In this document: in pieces, positions 31,976-41,081 of the stretch
How positions within the stretch are numbered: position 1 is the stretch's first letter
Layout of the letters: every line of letters starts with the position of its first letter
Assembly (NCBI RefSeq): GCF_018883605.1
Contig: NZ_JAHLEM010000038.1
Span: forward strand, 1-64,000
Reading direction: 5' to 3'
Length of the DNA: 64,000 bases
From: Streptomyces niphimycinicus
GTDB lineage: Bacteria > Actinomycetota > Actinomycetes > Streptomycetales > Streptomycetaceae
Program-made: the position numbers and the translations under genes
The notes under the pieces: model-generated
The model's database searches: none
Seen by the model: the letters and a program-made list of their open reading frames with translations, nothing else
Told to the model about the DNA's origin: nothing

Positions 31976-34954
31976 TCAGTCGCGCGATACGGATGCGGCG
32001 GACCGGTTCGCGGCGCCGTTGATCACGAACTGCGAGCCGGGCTCCTTCGCCACATCGCCCTCGGCCGAGTTGGTGATCGTCACGTTCGTCAGGGTGGCGC
32101 TGCCGCGCGCCCCGCTCATCGCGAGGATCCCGGATCCGTTGTTGGATTTGTCGATGGTGACGTTCTCGATCCGGACGCCGGGCATCGTGCCGCCGCCCGT
32201 CTTGAACTGGATGCCGTCGTAGGTGGAGTCATGGATGTCGGTGTCGCGGATCGTGACGCCCGGGATGTCCTGCCCCTGGGCGAACAGAGTGATCGCGCCG
32301 AACTCCTGTGCCTCGCCCCAGAACGCGCCGCCCGTGCGGTACAGGCCGTTGTTGGCGATGAGCGTCTGGCCCGAGAAGGGCAGCGGGTCGTGGTCGGTGG
32401 CCAGCATGATTCCCGGGTAGTTCATGGTGTCGGAGATCAGGTTGTTCTCGACCGTGTTGCCGTAGCCGCCGTAGACCGCGATGCCGTTGGCCCGCCAGGG
32501 CAGTTGGATGGTGTTGTTGCGGAAGTGGTTGTCGTGGCCGATGTCCGTCGAGGTGTCCTTCACGTATTTGTTGGCCCAGACGGCGAGTGAGTCGTCGCCG
32601 GTGTTGCGGAAGGAGGAGTTGTATACGGTCGAATTGCGGGTGCCGTTGGTGAAGTTGACGCCGTCGGCGTAGGTGTTGCGGATCCGTACGCCGCTGAACT
32701 CCAGGCCGTCACCGGGCCCCCACAGCTCGGGGATGTTGGAGTAGTCGCGGCCGACCCAGGCGCCGACGTTGGCGTGCTCGAGCCATACGTTGGTGATCTT
32801 GGTGTTCTTGCCGAAGCGGCCATTGAGGCCGACACCGCCCTCGGCGCCGCCGTCGCCGCCACGGATGGTGCCGGAGCCGAAGATGGCGATGTCGGAGATC
32901 TTGGTGTTGTCGTCGATGTCGAAGCCGAAGTTGCCCTCATGGGGATGGTTGATGCCGCCCGCTTCCTGGGGCGGGATGAGCGAGTAGAGCTGGGAGTGCC
33001 ACATCCCGGCACCGCGGATGGTGACGTCCCGGATGCCCATCTGGTTGTACTGGCCGTGATCCTGCGGGTCGTCGGTCAGGATCTTCTTCTCCTGGCGCCA
33101 CTGGCCCGCGGGGATCCACACACAGGGGATCCGGCCCTCCTGGTCCGCCGTGACGGCGCGCTGGATGGCGTCCGCGTCGTCGATGCCGTCGCCCGGCACG
33201 GCCCCGTAGTCGGTGATCGAGACGCAGTCGGCGGGCTTGGTGGCCGGTGCCGCCACCTGCTCCAGATCGACCAGGTCGATGATGTAGAAGGCCGCGTCGT
33301 CACCGGTGTCGCGCTGGAGCCGGAACTTGGTACCCACCGGGTAGGAGTCGGTGAGCAGGGCGTGGGACTCGTCGAACAGCCGCCGGGCGTCGCCGCCGGG
33401 CCGATTGGTCAGGCCCTCCGGGTCGTCGGTCGCGCCGTAGAGCCAACTGTGCTTGGAGGACAGGGTGAGTTTGCGGACGAACTTCCCGTCCGCGTAGAGG
33501 CTGATGGTCGCCTCCTTGCCGCCACCGGCCGCCGCGTCCGGGATGGAGTTGCGGACGACGATCGAGTTGGCCGGTGTGGTGGAGGTGAACTCCACGTACT
33601 GGCCGGTGGTGTCGAGCCGGACCGATGAGCGGCCGGAGGACTCGGTGGCGAAGTTGGTGTGCCCGAAGGTGCGCTTGGCGTCCGCCTTCAGCAGCGTTCC
33701 GTCGTAGTGGCCGTCCTCCGCCTCGTACTCGGTGTACGGCACGGCGGCGCCGCGCCCGACCACGAGGGAGCGGGCGAAGGTGTTGTTGTCCTCGTTGGTC
33801 TCGGCGACGGTGCCGGTGGCGTCGGCCGTCGCGGTGAGCGTCGCTCCCCCGTTGGCGGCGGTCCAGTCGCCGCTGATGGCCACGGTGGCGGTGCCACCGG
33901 CCGGGACGGTGCCCGCCGTGCCGTTCAGCGTGGTCTCGCCGACGGTGAGCCGGGTGACCGACCCGGCGGGCACCGCGCTGGTGCCCCTGTTGTGCACCGC
34001 TACGGTGAAGGTGACCTTGGCGCCGACGGCCGGGCTGGCGGGGTTGGTGGTGATGCCGGTGACCTCCAGGTCCGGCCCGGGGGCCTGGCCGACGACCAGC
34101 TTCGTGGCGGCGTTGCGGCTGTTGTTGGTGTTGTCGAGTTCGGGGACCGTGTCGGTGGGGTCGACGACGGCGGAGACGGTGTAGCTGCCCATGGGCCGCT
34201 TGCCGACCTTGACCGGCACCTTCAGCGAGGCGCCCGGCGCGAGCGCGTCGACGGCGCCACTGCCGGCGTCCGCGCCCTCGATGCTGACGTTCACCGTGGT
34301 CGCGGGCGCGGCGGCCGTCCCGGCGTTGCGGACCGTGGCCTCGACGGTGACCGCGTCCGTCTCGGAGGGCGACTGGGGCGACCAGGAGAGATCGGTGACG
34401 GTCAGATCGGGCGCGGGCGCGGCCGTGCCGACGACCTCGAACTCGGCGACCTGTCCCCCGCCGGCGCCGGTGTTTCCGGAGAACTGGAGCCGTACGTCCG
34501 CGTATCGGCCCGTGACCGGGATGGTCACCGTGTTCTTGTTCTGCGACGGGCTGAAGGTGTAGTCGGCCCGGTCCTTCAGCGAGGTGAAACCGGACCCGCC
34601 GACCGGTCGCCCCAGCACCTGAATGCTCTGCGACCGGGTGCTCCAGACGGGATCGGGGTTCAGCTTGACGACGACGCCGGTCAGATCGGCGTCGGCGCCG
34701 AGCTTCGCGGTCAGCGTCGAGGACTGGCCGCCCGCCTCCCAGTAGGTGGCGGTGCTGCCGTCGTTGGCGTTGGCCGCGAGGTAGTTCTGGGTGGTCGACG
34801 ACGCCTCGATCGGCTTGCGCAGGGCCAGGTTCGCTCCCGCTGCGGCATGGGCTGCCTCTGCGGCATGGGCTGCCACGGGCAGCAGCCCGACCGTGAGCAG
34901 ACCCGCCGTCACAAGCCCGGCGGTCAACCGCCGACCGTGCTGTCTTCTACTCAT
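31976..34954 (-). CDS. secreted multidomain alpha-1,3-glucanase/mycodextranase (GH87)
   Basis: The 992-residue exoenzyme has a signal peptide (MSRRQHGRRL then a hydrophobic core ending PVAAHAAEA), then an F5/8-type (discoidin) carbohydrate-binding domain at about 38-178 (NLALRKPIEASSTTQNYLAA). Two CARDB domains follow (about 180-280 and 300-415; LTVTDLSWSPQSPSETDAVT and LEVTGITTNPASPAVGAKVT). Next is a CBM35-like module beginning YEAEDGHYDGTLL (about 420-565). The C-terminal right-handed beta-helix (DYGAVPGDGIDDADAIQRAV, VTIRGAGMWHSQLYSLIPPQ, GVGLNGRFGKNTKITNVWLE) is GH87. GH87 enzymes cut alpha-1,3-glucan or mycodextran of fungal walls. The start is set at 34954, where the signal peptide begins. 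Confidence 0.88.
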   Translation of the reverse strand: MSRRQHGRRLTAGLVTAGLLTVGLLPVAAHAAEAAHAAAGANLALRKPIEASSTTQNYLAANANDGSTATYWEAGGQSSTLTAKLGADADLTGVVVKLNPDPVWSTRSQSIQVLGRPVGGSGFTSLKDRADYTFSPSQNKNTVTIPVTGRYADVRLQFSGNTGAGGGQVAEFEVVGTAAPAPDLTVTDLSWSPQSPSETDAVTVEATVRNAGTAAAPATTVNVSIEGADAGSGAVDALAPGASLKVPVKVGKRPMGSYTVSAVVDPTDTVPELDNTNNSRNAATKLVVGQAPGPDLEVTGITTNPASPAVGAKVTFTVAVHNRGTSAVPAGSVTRLTVGETTLNGTAGTVPAGGTATVAISGDWTAANGGATLTATADATGTVAETNEDNNTFARSLVVGRGAAVPYTEYEAEDGHYDGTLLKADAKRTFGHTNFATESSGRSSVRLDTTGQYVEFTSTTPANSIVVRNSIPDAAAGGGKEATISLYADGKFVRKLTLSSKHSWLYGATDDPEGLTNRPGGDARRLFDESHALLTDSYPVGTKFRLQRDTGDDAAFYIIDLVDLEQVAAPATKPADCVSITDYGAVPGDGIDDADAIQRAVTADQEGRIPCVWIPAGQWRQEKKILTDDPQDHGQYNQMGIRDVTIRGAGMWHSQLYSLIPPQEAGGINHPHEGNFGFDIDDNTKISDIAIFGSGTIRGGDGGAEGGVGLNGRFGKNTKITNVWLEHANVGAWVGRDYSNIPELWGPGDGLEFSGVRIRNTYADGVNFTNGTRNSTVYNSSFRNTGDDSLAVWANKYVKDTSTDIGHDNHFRNNTIQLPWRANGIAVYGGYGNTVENNLISDTMNYPGIMLATDHDPLPFSGQTLIANNGLYRTGGAFWGEAQEFGAITLFAQGQDIPGVTIRDTDIHDSTYDGIQFKTGGGTMPGVRIENVTIDKSNNGSGILAMSGARGSATLTNVTITNSAEGDVAKEPGSQFVINGAANRSAASVSRD

Positions 34955-35137
34955 GAGGACCTCTCGATCCCTTCCCCTGAGCGCCCGCGACCGGCCCCGC
35001 CACCCGCCGCCCACCGACGCGCAGGGTTTCTCGGGGCAGGGAGCACGCAGGCATGAGGGAGCGGTGCGCCTGGTGGACGATGACGGTGTTCAGCGGGCCC
35101 GGACGATGTCGCGGTGAGGAGGCCGAGCCAGCCGCAG

Positions 35138-35171
35138 TGCAAGAGTTGAGTAATTTCATCTATCTTTTGCA
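35138..35171. promoter_or_regulatory. AT-rich leader with TGCAAGAG/CTTTTGCA dyad upstream of the GH87 gene
   Basis: TGCAAGAG (35138-35145) and CTTTTGCA (35164-35171) form a 7-of-8 inverted repeat with an AT-rich 18-bp spacer. The wider interval 34955-35294 (340 bp) contains no gene; it holds this dyad and a minus-strand TTGACA near 35210. It probably carries the GH87 promoter and a 5' leader of more than 100 bases. Confidence 0.5.
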
Positions 35172-35294
35172 GTGCCTTGACGACAGATTTCTACTGTCCA
35201 TCGACTTTGTCAACGGCCTGGTACGGGGCGGTACTTGACCACTGGGCGCAGTCGGCCGCCATCGCGGTGAGCGCTGCCTCCCCGGAGGCGGCGG

Positions 35295-35753
35295 CTACTC
35301 CTGCCACGTCCCGTCGCGCATGATGGCTCTCCCGCGTAGTTCCGGCTCGCCGCGCCAGGCGAGCACCGTCTTCGGCACCACGCGGACGTAGAGAAAGGGG
35401 CCCTCCTCCGCGCGAGGGTCCCACCCGAACTTGGCGGTGAACGCCTCGGCCGCGTCGCCGGGGACCTCCCGATCCGGGAAGCACTCCGCCTCGCCTTGGA
35501 GCAGCACCACATCAAAGGTGTCCGGCAGTGCCAGGCGCACGCGCGGCTCCTCGCGGAGGTTCCGCGCCGTGACCGAAGTGGCGCTGGTGCACATCCAAAC
35601 GGCCTGCCCATCCCACAGGAACCACAGTGGCACCTGGTGCGGTCCGCGCTCAGGATGCCCCGTCGACACCCATACGTCCCGCTCGGTGACGAGCCGGTCC
35701 AGTGTGTCGCGCCTTCGCTCCGCCGCCTGGCGACGAACGTATCCCCTCTGCAT
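35295..35753 (-). CDS. PPOX-family (split-barrel flavin/F420) protein
   Basis: The 152-residue protein has the pyridoxamine-oxidase-like fold: ERDVWVSTGHPERGPHQVPL, WFLWDGQAVWMCTSATSVTA and ARNLREEPRVRLALPDTFDV. Its C-terminal half contains FTAKFGWDPRAEEGPFLYVR and ends MRDGTWQE. Proteins of this kind bind FMN or F420 and reduce small substrates; the substrate is unknown. It stands alone, downstream of and co-directional with an AraC gene but separated by 49 bp. Confidence 0.78.
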   Translation of the reverse strand: MQRGYVRRQAAERRRDTLDRLVTERDVWVSTGHPERGPHQVPLWFLWDGQAVWMCTSATSVTARNLREEPRVRLALPDTFDVVLLQGEAECFPDREVPGDAAEAFTAKFGWDPRAEEGPFLYVRVVPKTVLAWRGEPELRGRAIMRDGTWQE

Positions 35754-35802
35754 GGGAGTCGACGCTAGCCAGCGGGCTCACAGCGCGCATGCGGCGCGGG
35801 AC

Positions 35803-36717
35803 CTACGACCAGCGACCGGTGGGTGGGCCGAGACTCGGCAAGGTCGACACCGATGTCGGATTCCTGCCGGAGCATGGCCTCCGGGTCGGCGCGGAAGCCG
35901 GCCACGCCACGTCGTCGATCGCGAGCCATGGCGCGGCGGCCACGGCCGTGGGGGTGAGCCCGGTGAACGCCTTGACCTCGCGGTGGAGATGGGACTGGTC
36001 GGCGTAGCCGCTCTCGATGGCGACGCGGGCGGCGGCGTGACCCGCCGCGAGAAGGTGGGCCGCGTGGTCGAACCGCACCAGTCGGGCGGCGCGTTTGGGT
36101 GTGATGCCGAGCTGGGACCGGAAGCGGGCCGACAGGCGCTTGCGGCTCCAGCCCACCTCCTCCGCCAGGCGCTCGACCCGCACCCGCCCCCGGCCGGTGA
36201 GCGTACGCCGCCAGGCGTGGGCCACCTCCGGGTCGACCGGTGGGCGCGTGCCCAGCCATCGACCGAGGATGTCCGCCGCGATGGCGAATCGCTCGTCCCA
36301 CGACGCGGCGGCACGCAGCCTGTCCTCGGCCCGCGCGGCGTCGGGGCCCCAGACATCGTCGAGGGATGCCACCGTCCCGCTGAGTTCGGCCGACGGGCCG
36401 AGCACCGCGGCCGCCGCGACCGGCTCCAGCCGGATCTGGAGGCACTCGCCCACCCGGCCGCCCGCCCGCAGCTCGCCCGGGTGGAGCCCGACGGCGACAC
36501 TGCCGCGCCCGTGCCTGCCGTGTGCGCCGTAGACGAGGCCCTCGCCCTCGCTCAGGTCGAGCAGCAGGGTGACGGAGGGGTGCGCCACCATGGCGATGTC
36601 CACCGCCGCGGGGACACGTTGGCGGAACCCGGCCATGCTGACCCCCGGCAGCCGGCCGGACGGGCGCGGGACCGCGACGTCCACCGCGGCCCAGTCGAAT
36701 GTCCCCGCCGACATCAC
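35803..36717 (-). CDS. AraC-type helix-turn-helix regulator
   Basis: The 304-residue protein has a less conserved N-terminal sensor (MAGFRQRVPAAVDIAMVAHP) and a C-terminal AraC domain: LAEEVGWSRKRLSARFRSQL, then AARVAIESGYADQSHLHREV and KAFTGLTPTAVAA. After WLAIDDVAWP the last 30 residues (SAPTRRPCSGRNPTSVSTLP) look unlike family tails, so a small indel near 35880 may have altered the end. It lies 16 bp from the alpha/beta-hydrolase gene upstream on the same strand. Confidence 0.8.
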   Translation of the reverse strand: MMSAGTFDWAAVDVAVPRPSGRLPGVSMAGFRQRVPAAVDIAMVAHPSVTLLLDLSEGEGLVYGAHGRHGRGSVAVGLHPGELRAGGRVGECLQIRLEPVAAAAVLGPSAELSGTVASLDDVWGPDAARAEDRLRAAASWDERFAIAADILGRWLGTRPPVDPEVAHAWRRTLTGRGRVRVERLAEEVGWSRKRLSARFRSQLGITPKRAARLVRFDHAAHLLAAGHAAARVAIESGYADQSHLHREVKAFTGLTPTAVAAAPWLAIDDVAWPASAPTRRPCSGRNPTSVSTLPSLGPPTGRWS

Positions 36718-36733
36718 ACGACCAGTCTAGGTC

Positions 36734-37564
36734 TCAGGGCGTCATGGGCGGGGTGTCAACGCCCGTCGCCGCGAAGCCCAGCAGCAGGGTGCCGGTCGCC
36801 TCCGGCTCCTCCAACATGGGCACATGCCCGACGCCGGGCAGCAGCTCGACGCGCGCGTCCGGGACCGCCACGTACTGGTGCGCCGACGAGGGCTCCCAGC
36901 GGGGATCGGCGGCGCCGAAGACCACCAGTACGGGGACGTCGAGGGCGGCGAGACGCTCGGGCACGCTCCGTTCGGTGATGTACGCGGCGTTCCGGCGCAG
37001 CACGGTCCTGAGCGCGGGATAGGTGATCCTCCGTATGTCGGCGACCACGTCGTCCGGCACCTCCACCGGGCGGGCACACGTCGCGCTGATCCCCCTGCGG
37101 ATCGTCGCGTCCGAACGCCTCGGCCACAGCAGCGGGCCGAGGGGCGGGGCCAACAGCACCCGAAGGAGGAGCGGCTGCGGCAGGAGGGCGTCCAGACTCG
37201 GGCCACTGCTGATCAGCGCGAGCGATCTCACCAGGTCGGGGCGGTGTTCGGCAAGCGCGGTGGCGACATAGCCGCCACTGGAGTGCCCGGCCACGGCCAC
37301 GGAACGAAGGCCCAGGCCATCGAGCAGCGCCGCCACCTGACCCGCCTGCGCGGGCACGTCATAGGACGCCGCGGGCGGGGACTGGCCGCAGCCCGGCAGG
37401 TCGACCCGAATGACGTGATGGCGGCGAGCGAGCGCCGGAACCACCGGGCCCCAGAAGCCGCCCGAGGCCCCCGATCCGTGGATGAGCAACAGGGGCGGTG
37501 CCTGCCGAGGACCGTCGTGGACCACATGCATCCCGTGCGAGAGCTCAACGCTGTCTTCACTCAT
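36734..37564 (-). CDS. alpha/beta-hydrolase
   Basis: The 276-residue hydrolase has the oxyanion segment LLLIHGSGASGGFWGPVVPA, the nucleophile elbow VAGHSSGGYVATAL (S in G-H-S-S-G) and DLPGCGQSPP. The acid is likely in VLVVFGAADPRWEPSSAHQY and the base H is in LLPGVGHVPMLEEPEA near the C-terminus. It probably acts as an esterase or C-C bond hydrolase. The ATG at 37564 is where homology begins. It is co-transcribed with the AraC gene downstream (16-bp gap). Confidence 0.88.
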   Translation of the reverse strand: MSEDSVELSHGMHVVHDGPRQAPPLLLIHGSGASGGFWGPVVPALARRHHVIRVDLPGCGQSPPAASYDVPAQAGQVAALLDGLGLRSVAVAGHSSGGYVATALAEHRPDLVRSLALISSGPSLDALLPQPLLLRVLLAPPLGPLLWPRRSDATIRRGISATCARPVEVPDDVVADIRRITYPALRTVLRRNAAYITERSVPERLAALDVPVLVVFGAADPRWEPSSAHQYVAVPDARVELLPGVGHVPMLEEPEATGTLLLGFAATGVDTPPMTP

Positions 37565-37626
37565 GCGGGGATGGTGCGGGGGCCGCCGGCCTCCGGTCTT
37601 GTACTTATGTCCTCGTGGCGGTGACG

Positions 37627-38650
37627 ATGCCGAGTTCGACGCCCGGTCAGGCCCGGATACACCGTCGTCGGCGCGGGAGCGATCGGCGGCACCCTCGCCT
37701 TCGCCCTCGCCCGGGCCGGCCACCCGGTCACCGTCGTGGACACCGACCGCGCCCATGCGGACGCCATCCGTACCCGCGGACTCGTCGTCGCCCGCGGCGA
37801 CACCCGCGAGAGCGTGCCGGTCACCGCCACCACCCCGGACGAGTTCACCGGCACCCTCGAACGCGTACTGCTGGCCGTGAAGGCGCAGGCCACCGGCACC
37901 GCGCTGGACTGGATCGCGCCCCGCCTGGCCCCGGACGGCTACGTCGTCTCCCTACAGAACGGCTTCAACGAGTCGCTGATCGCCCGGCGTCTGGGGGCCG
38001 CCCGCACCGTCGCGGCCTTCGTGAACATCTTCGCCGACGTCATCGAACCGGGTGTCGTCCTGGACGGCGGCGCCGGAGCCCTCGTCATCGGCGAGCCGAA
38101 CGGCGCGCCGGTCAGCCCGAGGGTCCGGGATCTGTGGCCCATCGGCACAGTTGGGGCCCGGCCGTGGCCAGCGACAACGTCGAGGGATATCTGTGGGCCA
38201 AGGCCGGGTTCGGCGCCATGCTCGCCGCCACCGCCCTCGCGGACGCCCCCATGGCCGACCTCATCGACCGGCACCGCCCCGCCATGGCCGCGCTCTCCGG
38301 CGAGATCTTCGCCGTATCCGATCGCCTCGGCGTCACCCTGGAAGCGTTCGACGCCTTCGAGCCGCATCCCTTCCGGCGAGGGACGGACCCAGCCGCCCGG
38401 AACGCCGCCTTCGACCGGCTCACCGCAGGGCTGCGCACTCAGACCAAGGACCGCAGCGGTATCTGGCGCGACCTCGCGGTGCGCCACCGGCCTGTGGAAG
38501 CCCCCACGCACTACACCGAGGTGTTCCACCACGCGGCGCGCGAGGGTCTGCCCACCACTCTGCTGCACACGGTCGTGACCGGTCTGCGCCAACTGGAGGG
38601 TGCCGCGCAGGACATGTCGGAGTCACGGCTGGACGAACTGGACCGCCTGG
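37627..38650 (+). pseudogene. ketopantoate-reductase-like (PanE/ApbA) gene with two frameshifts
   Basis: The ATG at 37627 gives MPSSTPGQAR. Then one extra base near 37657 moves the frame into YTVVGAGAIGGTLAFALARA and the NADP-fold continues to about 38120. There a missing base in a GGGG run near 38150 moves it again into NVEGYLWAKAGFGAMLAATA (the conserved N-x-x-G-Y-x-W-x-K region) and GIWRDLAVRHRPVEAPTHYT. Corrected, it would be a full-length 2-dehydropantoate 2-reductase-like protein. The last frame runs without a stop into the M20 peptidase. Either it is a decaying gene or the assembly has homopolymer errors. Confidence 0.75.
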
Positions 38651-39850
38651 CCCAGCCCCCCGCGCCCTCGCTCCCGCTCGACTCCGAACAGGCCGAAGCG
38701 GTGCGGCAGTGGCTCGACGCCCACCGCGAGGACATGGTCGCCGACCTCGCCGACTACACCTCCCAGGGCAGCGCGAGCGACGACCTGGCCGCCCTGGACA
38801 CCTGCCTCGGCTGGCTGCGCGACTGGCTCGACCGGCGCCTCGGCACACCGGACGCCGAGGAGACCCTGGCGCGCGAGGAGGCCGGAGACATCCTCGTCCG
38901 CCGCTACCCCGCCCGGGACACCACCACCGAGGACCACCGCCCCGTCCTTCTCCTCGGCCACTACGACACCGTCTGGCCGACCGGCACCCTCGACACCTGG
39001 CCCTTCCGGCGGGACGGCGACCACATCAGCGGCCCCGGCGTCTTCGACATGAAGGCCGGCCTGGTCCAGGCGGTCTGGGCACTGCGCGCCCTCGACTCCC
39101 TCGATCTGCCCCGCCCGGCCTGCACCGTGATGCTCAACGGCGACGAGGAGACCGGCAGTCTCGCCTCCCGCGACGCCATCGTCGACGAGGCCGGCGACAG
39201 CCGCCTCGCCATGGTCTTCGAGGCCGCCGCCGACGGCGCGGTCAAGACAGCCCGCAAGGGCGTCGGGCTCTTCACCGTCACGGTCACCGGCACCGAGGCC
39301 CACGCCGGTCTGGACCCCACGGCCGGAGCCGGCGCCGTGGACGAACTCGCCCACCAGATCCTGCGTCTGACGGACCTGCGCGCCCCGGACGCGGGCACCT
39401 CGCTGAACGTGGGCGTGGTGGAGGGAGGCACCCGCAGCAATGTCACAGCGGGGCACGCCGTCGGCCGCATCGACGCCCGCGTCGCCACCGCCGCCGAACA
39501 AAAGCGCCTGGGAGAGGCCCTCGCCGCGGTGCGTCCCGTCGACCCACGGACCCGCGTGGCGGTCACCGGAGGCTGGAACCGCCCGGTCTTCGAACGTACG
39601 GAAGGCGTCGCCGCCCTCGCCGACCTGGCCCGCCGGTGCGCCGCGCTGCTCGGACACGACCTGCCCGAGGCGTCGGTCGGCGGAGCCGGCGACGGCAACT
39701 TCGTGGTGGCCCAGGGCACGCCGGTCCTGGACGGTATCGGCGCGGTGGGCTCGGGCGCGCACGCCCGCTCGGAGAACACCTCGGTTGAGGGGCATGGTCA
39801 CCCGTGCGGCGCTGGCCGCCACCGTGCTGACGGCGCTGGCAAGGCTATGA
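38614..39850 (+). pseudogene. M20-family zinc peptidase, C-terminal frameshift, in frame with the PanE-like gene
   Basis: The frame carries the M20 metal site: LLLGHYDTVWPTGTLDTWPF (H-x-D), GVFDMKAGLVQAVWAL, GDEETGSLASRD, HAGLDP and the C-terminal AHARSENTS. It resembles carboxypeptidase G2/acetylornithine-deacetylase-like peptidases that cleave C-terminal or acyl-amino groups. At about 39788 an extra G in a GGGG run removes the last 18 residues (GMVTRAALAATVLTALARL lies in the next frame, ending at 39850). No separate start is clear: the frame is continuous from the PanE-like C-terminus, and 38614 (ATG) lies within that C-terminus. Confidence 0.75.
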
Positions 39851-39965
39851 ACCCCCTGCCCCGCGCGACCCGCCAGGACCTCAACCGGGTGCCTTACAAT
39901 TCCCCGGCCACTGGCGAAAAATGAGCGGTCGAACGCATGGGCCGCAGGGGCGAGGAGGAATCGCG

Positions 39966-40961
39966 ATGGCAACGGGGGGATGGGGTCCGCCGAACGGCCC
40001 CGGGCAGGGAGGCAATCGCTGGGGGCCGCCACCGGCACCCGGTCCGTACGGGCCGAGGCCGACACCGGATCCGTACGGGCCCACGCCGACACCGGATCCG
40101 TACGGACCGCCACCCGTGCCGGATCCGTACGGGCCGCCACCGAACCCCTACGGCCCCCCGCCCCCGCCGCCCGGGCCCTACCGCCCGGCGCCCAGGAACC
40201 GGCACTGGTACCGGCGGGTGCCCTTCCTCTTCCTGATCGTCCCCCTGCTCCGCTCGGTGCACCGGGCCGCGCGCAGGGTGTTCGACCAGGACGGCGGCGG
40301 GCGTGTCCACGATCCCGTGGTCACCCGCTTCCAGGTCATCCGCACGGTGCTCGGCGTCCTCGCCACACTCGCGCTCTACTACATGTACGGGTCGGACAAC
40401 GGCCTGGGGGACCAGGCCAGCGAGGGTGTCGCCCAGCTCCTGCTGACCCCTGTCCTGCTCATCATCGCCGGACCGTTGGTGATCACCGCCTTCATCCGCT
40501 ACGCGCCCGCGGAGCGGCGGCGGCTGCTGCGCTCCCGGCTCGGCGTCCCGGCCAAGACCGTCGGCTGGTACCTCCTGGTCGTGGCCGCCCTCGTCGGCAC
40601 GGTGTGGGTGATCTCGGGCACCACGCTGCTGCACGGGCTGCACGGGGTGTGGCTGTTCGTGGCCGCCGTCCCCGCGCTCGCGTTCGTGCTGTGGGGGCTG
40701 CCGTTCTTCTTCGTGGCCTCGGCCTACGTCGCCCGCTCCGCCTTCAACACCGCCTATGTGCACGCCGCGCTGCCGGCCGTGCTCACCGTGGTGATGGTCT
40801 GGATCGTCGCCATCCTCAACGTGACCGGGGGCGGCATGCCGAACGGGCCGATGTGGGCCCAGTTCTGCTCCCTGTTCGGCGGCCCGCTCTCGGTGACCGG
40901 GCTCTCCCTGTGGGAGCTGCGCCGACTGCGTACGCGCCACGGCGTGACCATACGCGGCTGA
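39966..40961 (+). CDS. proline-rich integral membrane protein
   Basis: The 331-residue protein starts at 39966 (GAGGAGG ahead). Residues 5-75 are Gly/Pro/Tyr-rich with five imperfect nine-residue repeats of the PDPYGPTPT type encoded by 27-bp repeats (about 40040-40160). From residue 85 there are five to six hydrophobic segments, for example FLFLIVPLLRSVHRA, TVLGVLATLALYYMY, LLTPVLLIIAGPLVITAFIR and VWLFVAAVPALAFVLW. I do not recognise a functional family. Pro/Tyr-rich cytoplasmic tails on small membrane proteins are common in Streptomyces and may recruit partners. Confidence 0.75.
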   Translation: MATGGWGPPNGPGQGGNRWGPPPAPGPYGPRPTPDPYGPTPTPDPYGPPPVPDPYGPPPNPYGPPPPPPGPYRPAPRNRHWYRRVPFLFLIVPLLRSVHRAARRVFDQDGGGRVHDPVVTRFQVIRTVLGVLATLALYYMYGSDNGLGDQASEGVAQLLLTPVLLIIAGPLVITAFIRYAPAERRRLLRSRLGVPAKTVGWYLLVVAALVGTVWVISGTTLLHGLHGVWLFVAAVPALAFVLWGLPFFFVASAYVARSAFNTAYVHAALPAVLTVVMVWIVAILNVTGGGMPNGPMWAQFCSLFGGPLSVTGLSLWELRRLRTRHGVTIRG

Positions 40962-41081
40962 GGTATCCGGCCATTTTCGGTATCGCGGCGGTCATACGGT
41001 GTGCCACCAGGCGCTCCGCCGCGTTGCCCGGGAACCGACGGCGGCAGTGGGTGGCGGCGGCCGGTTCCGTACCCTGGCGGC

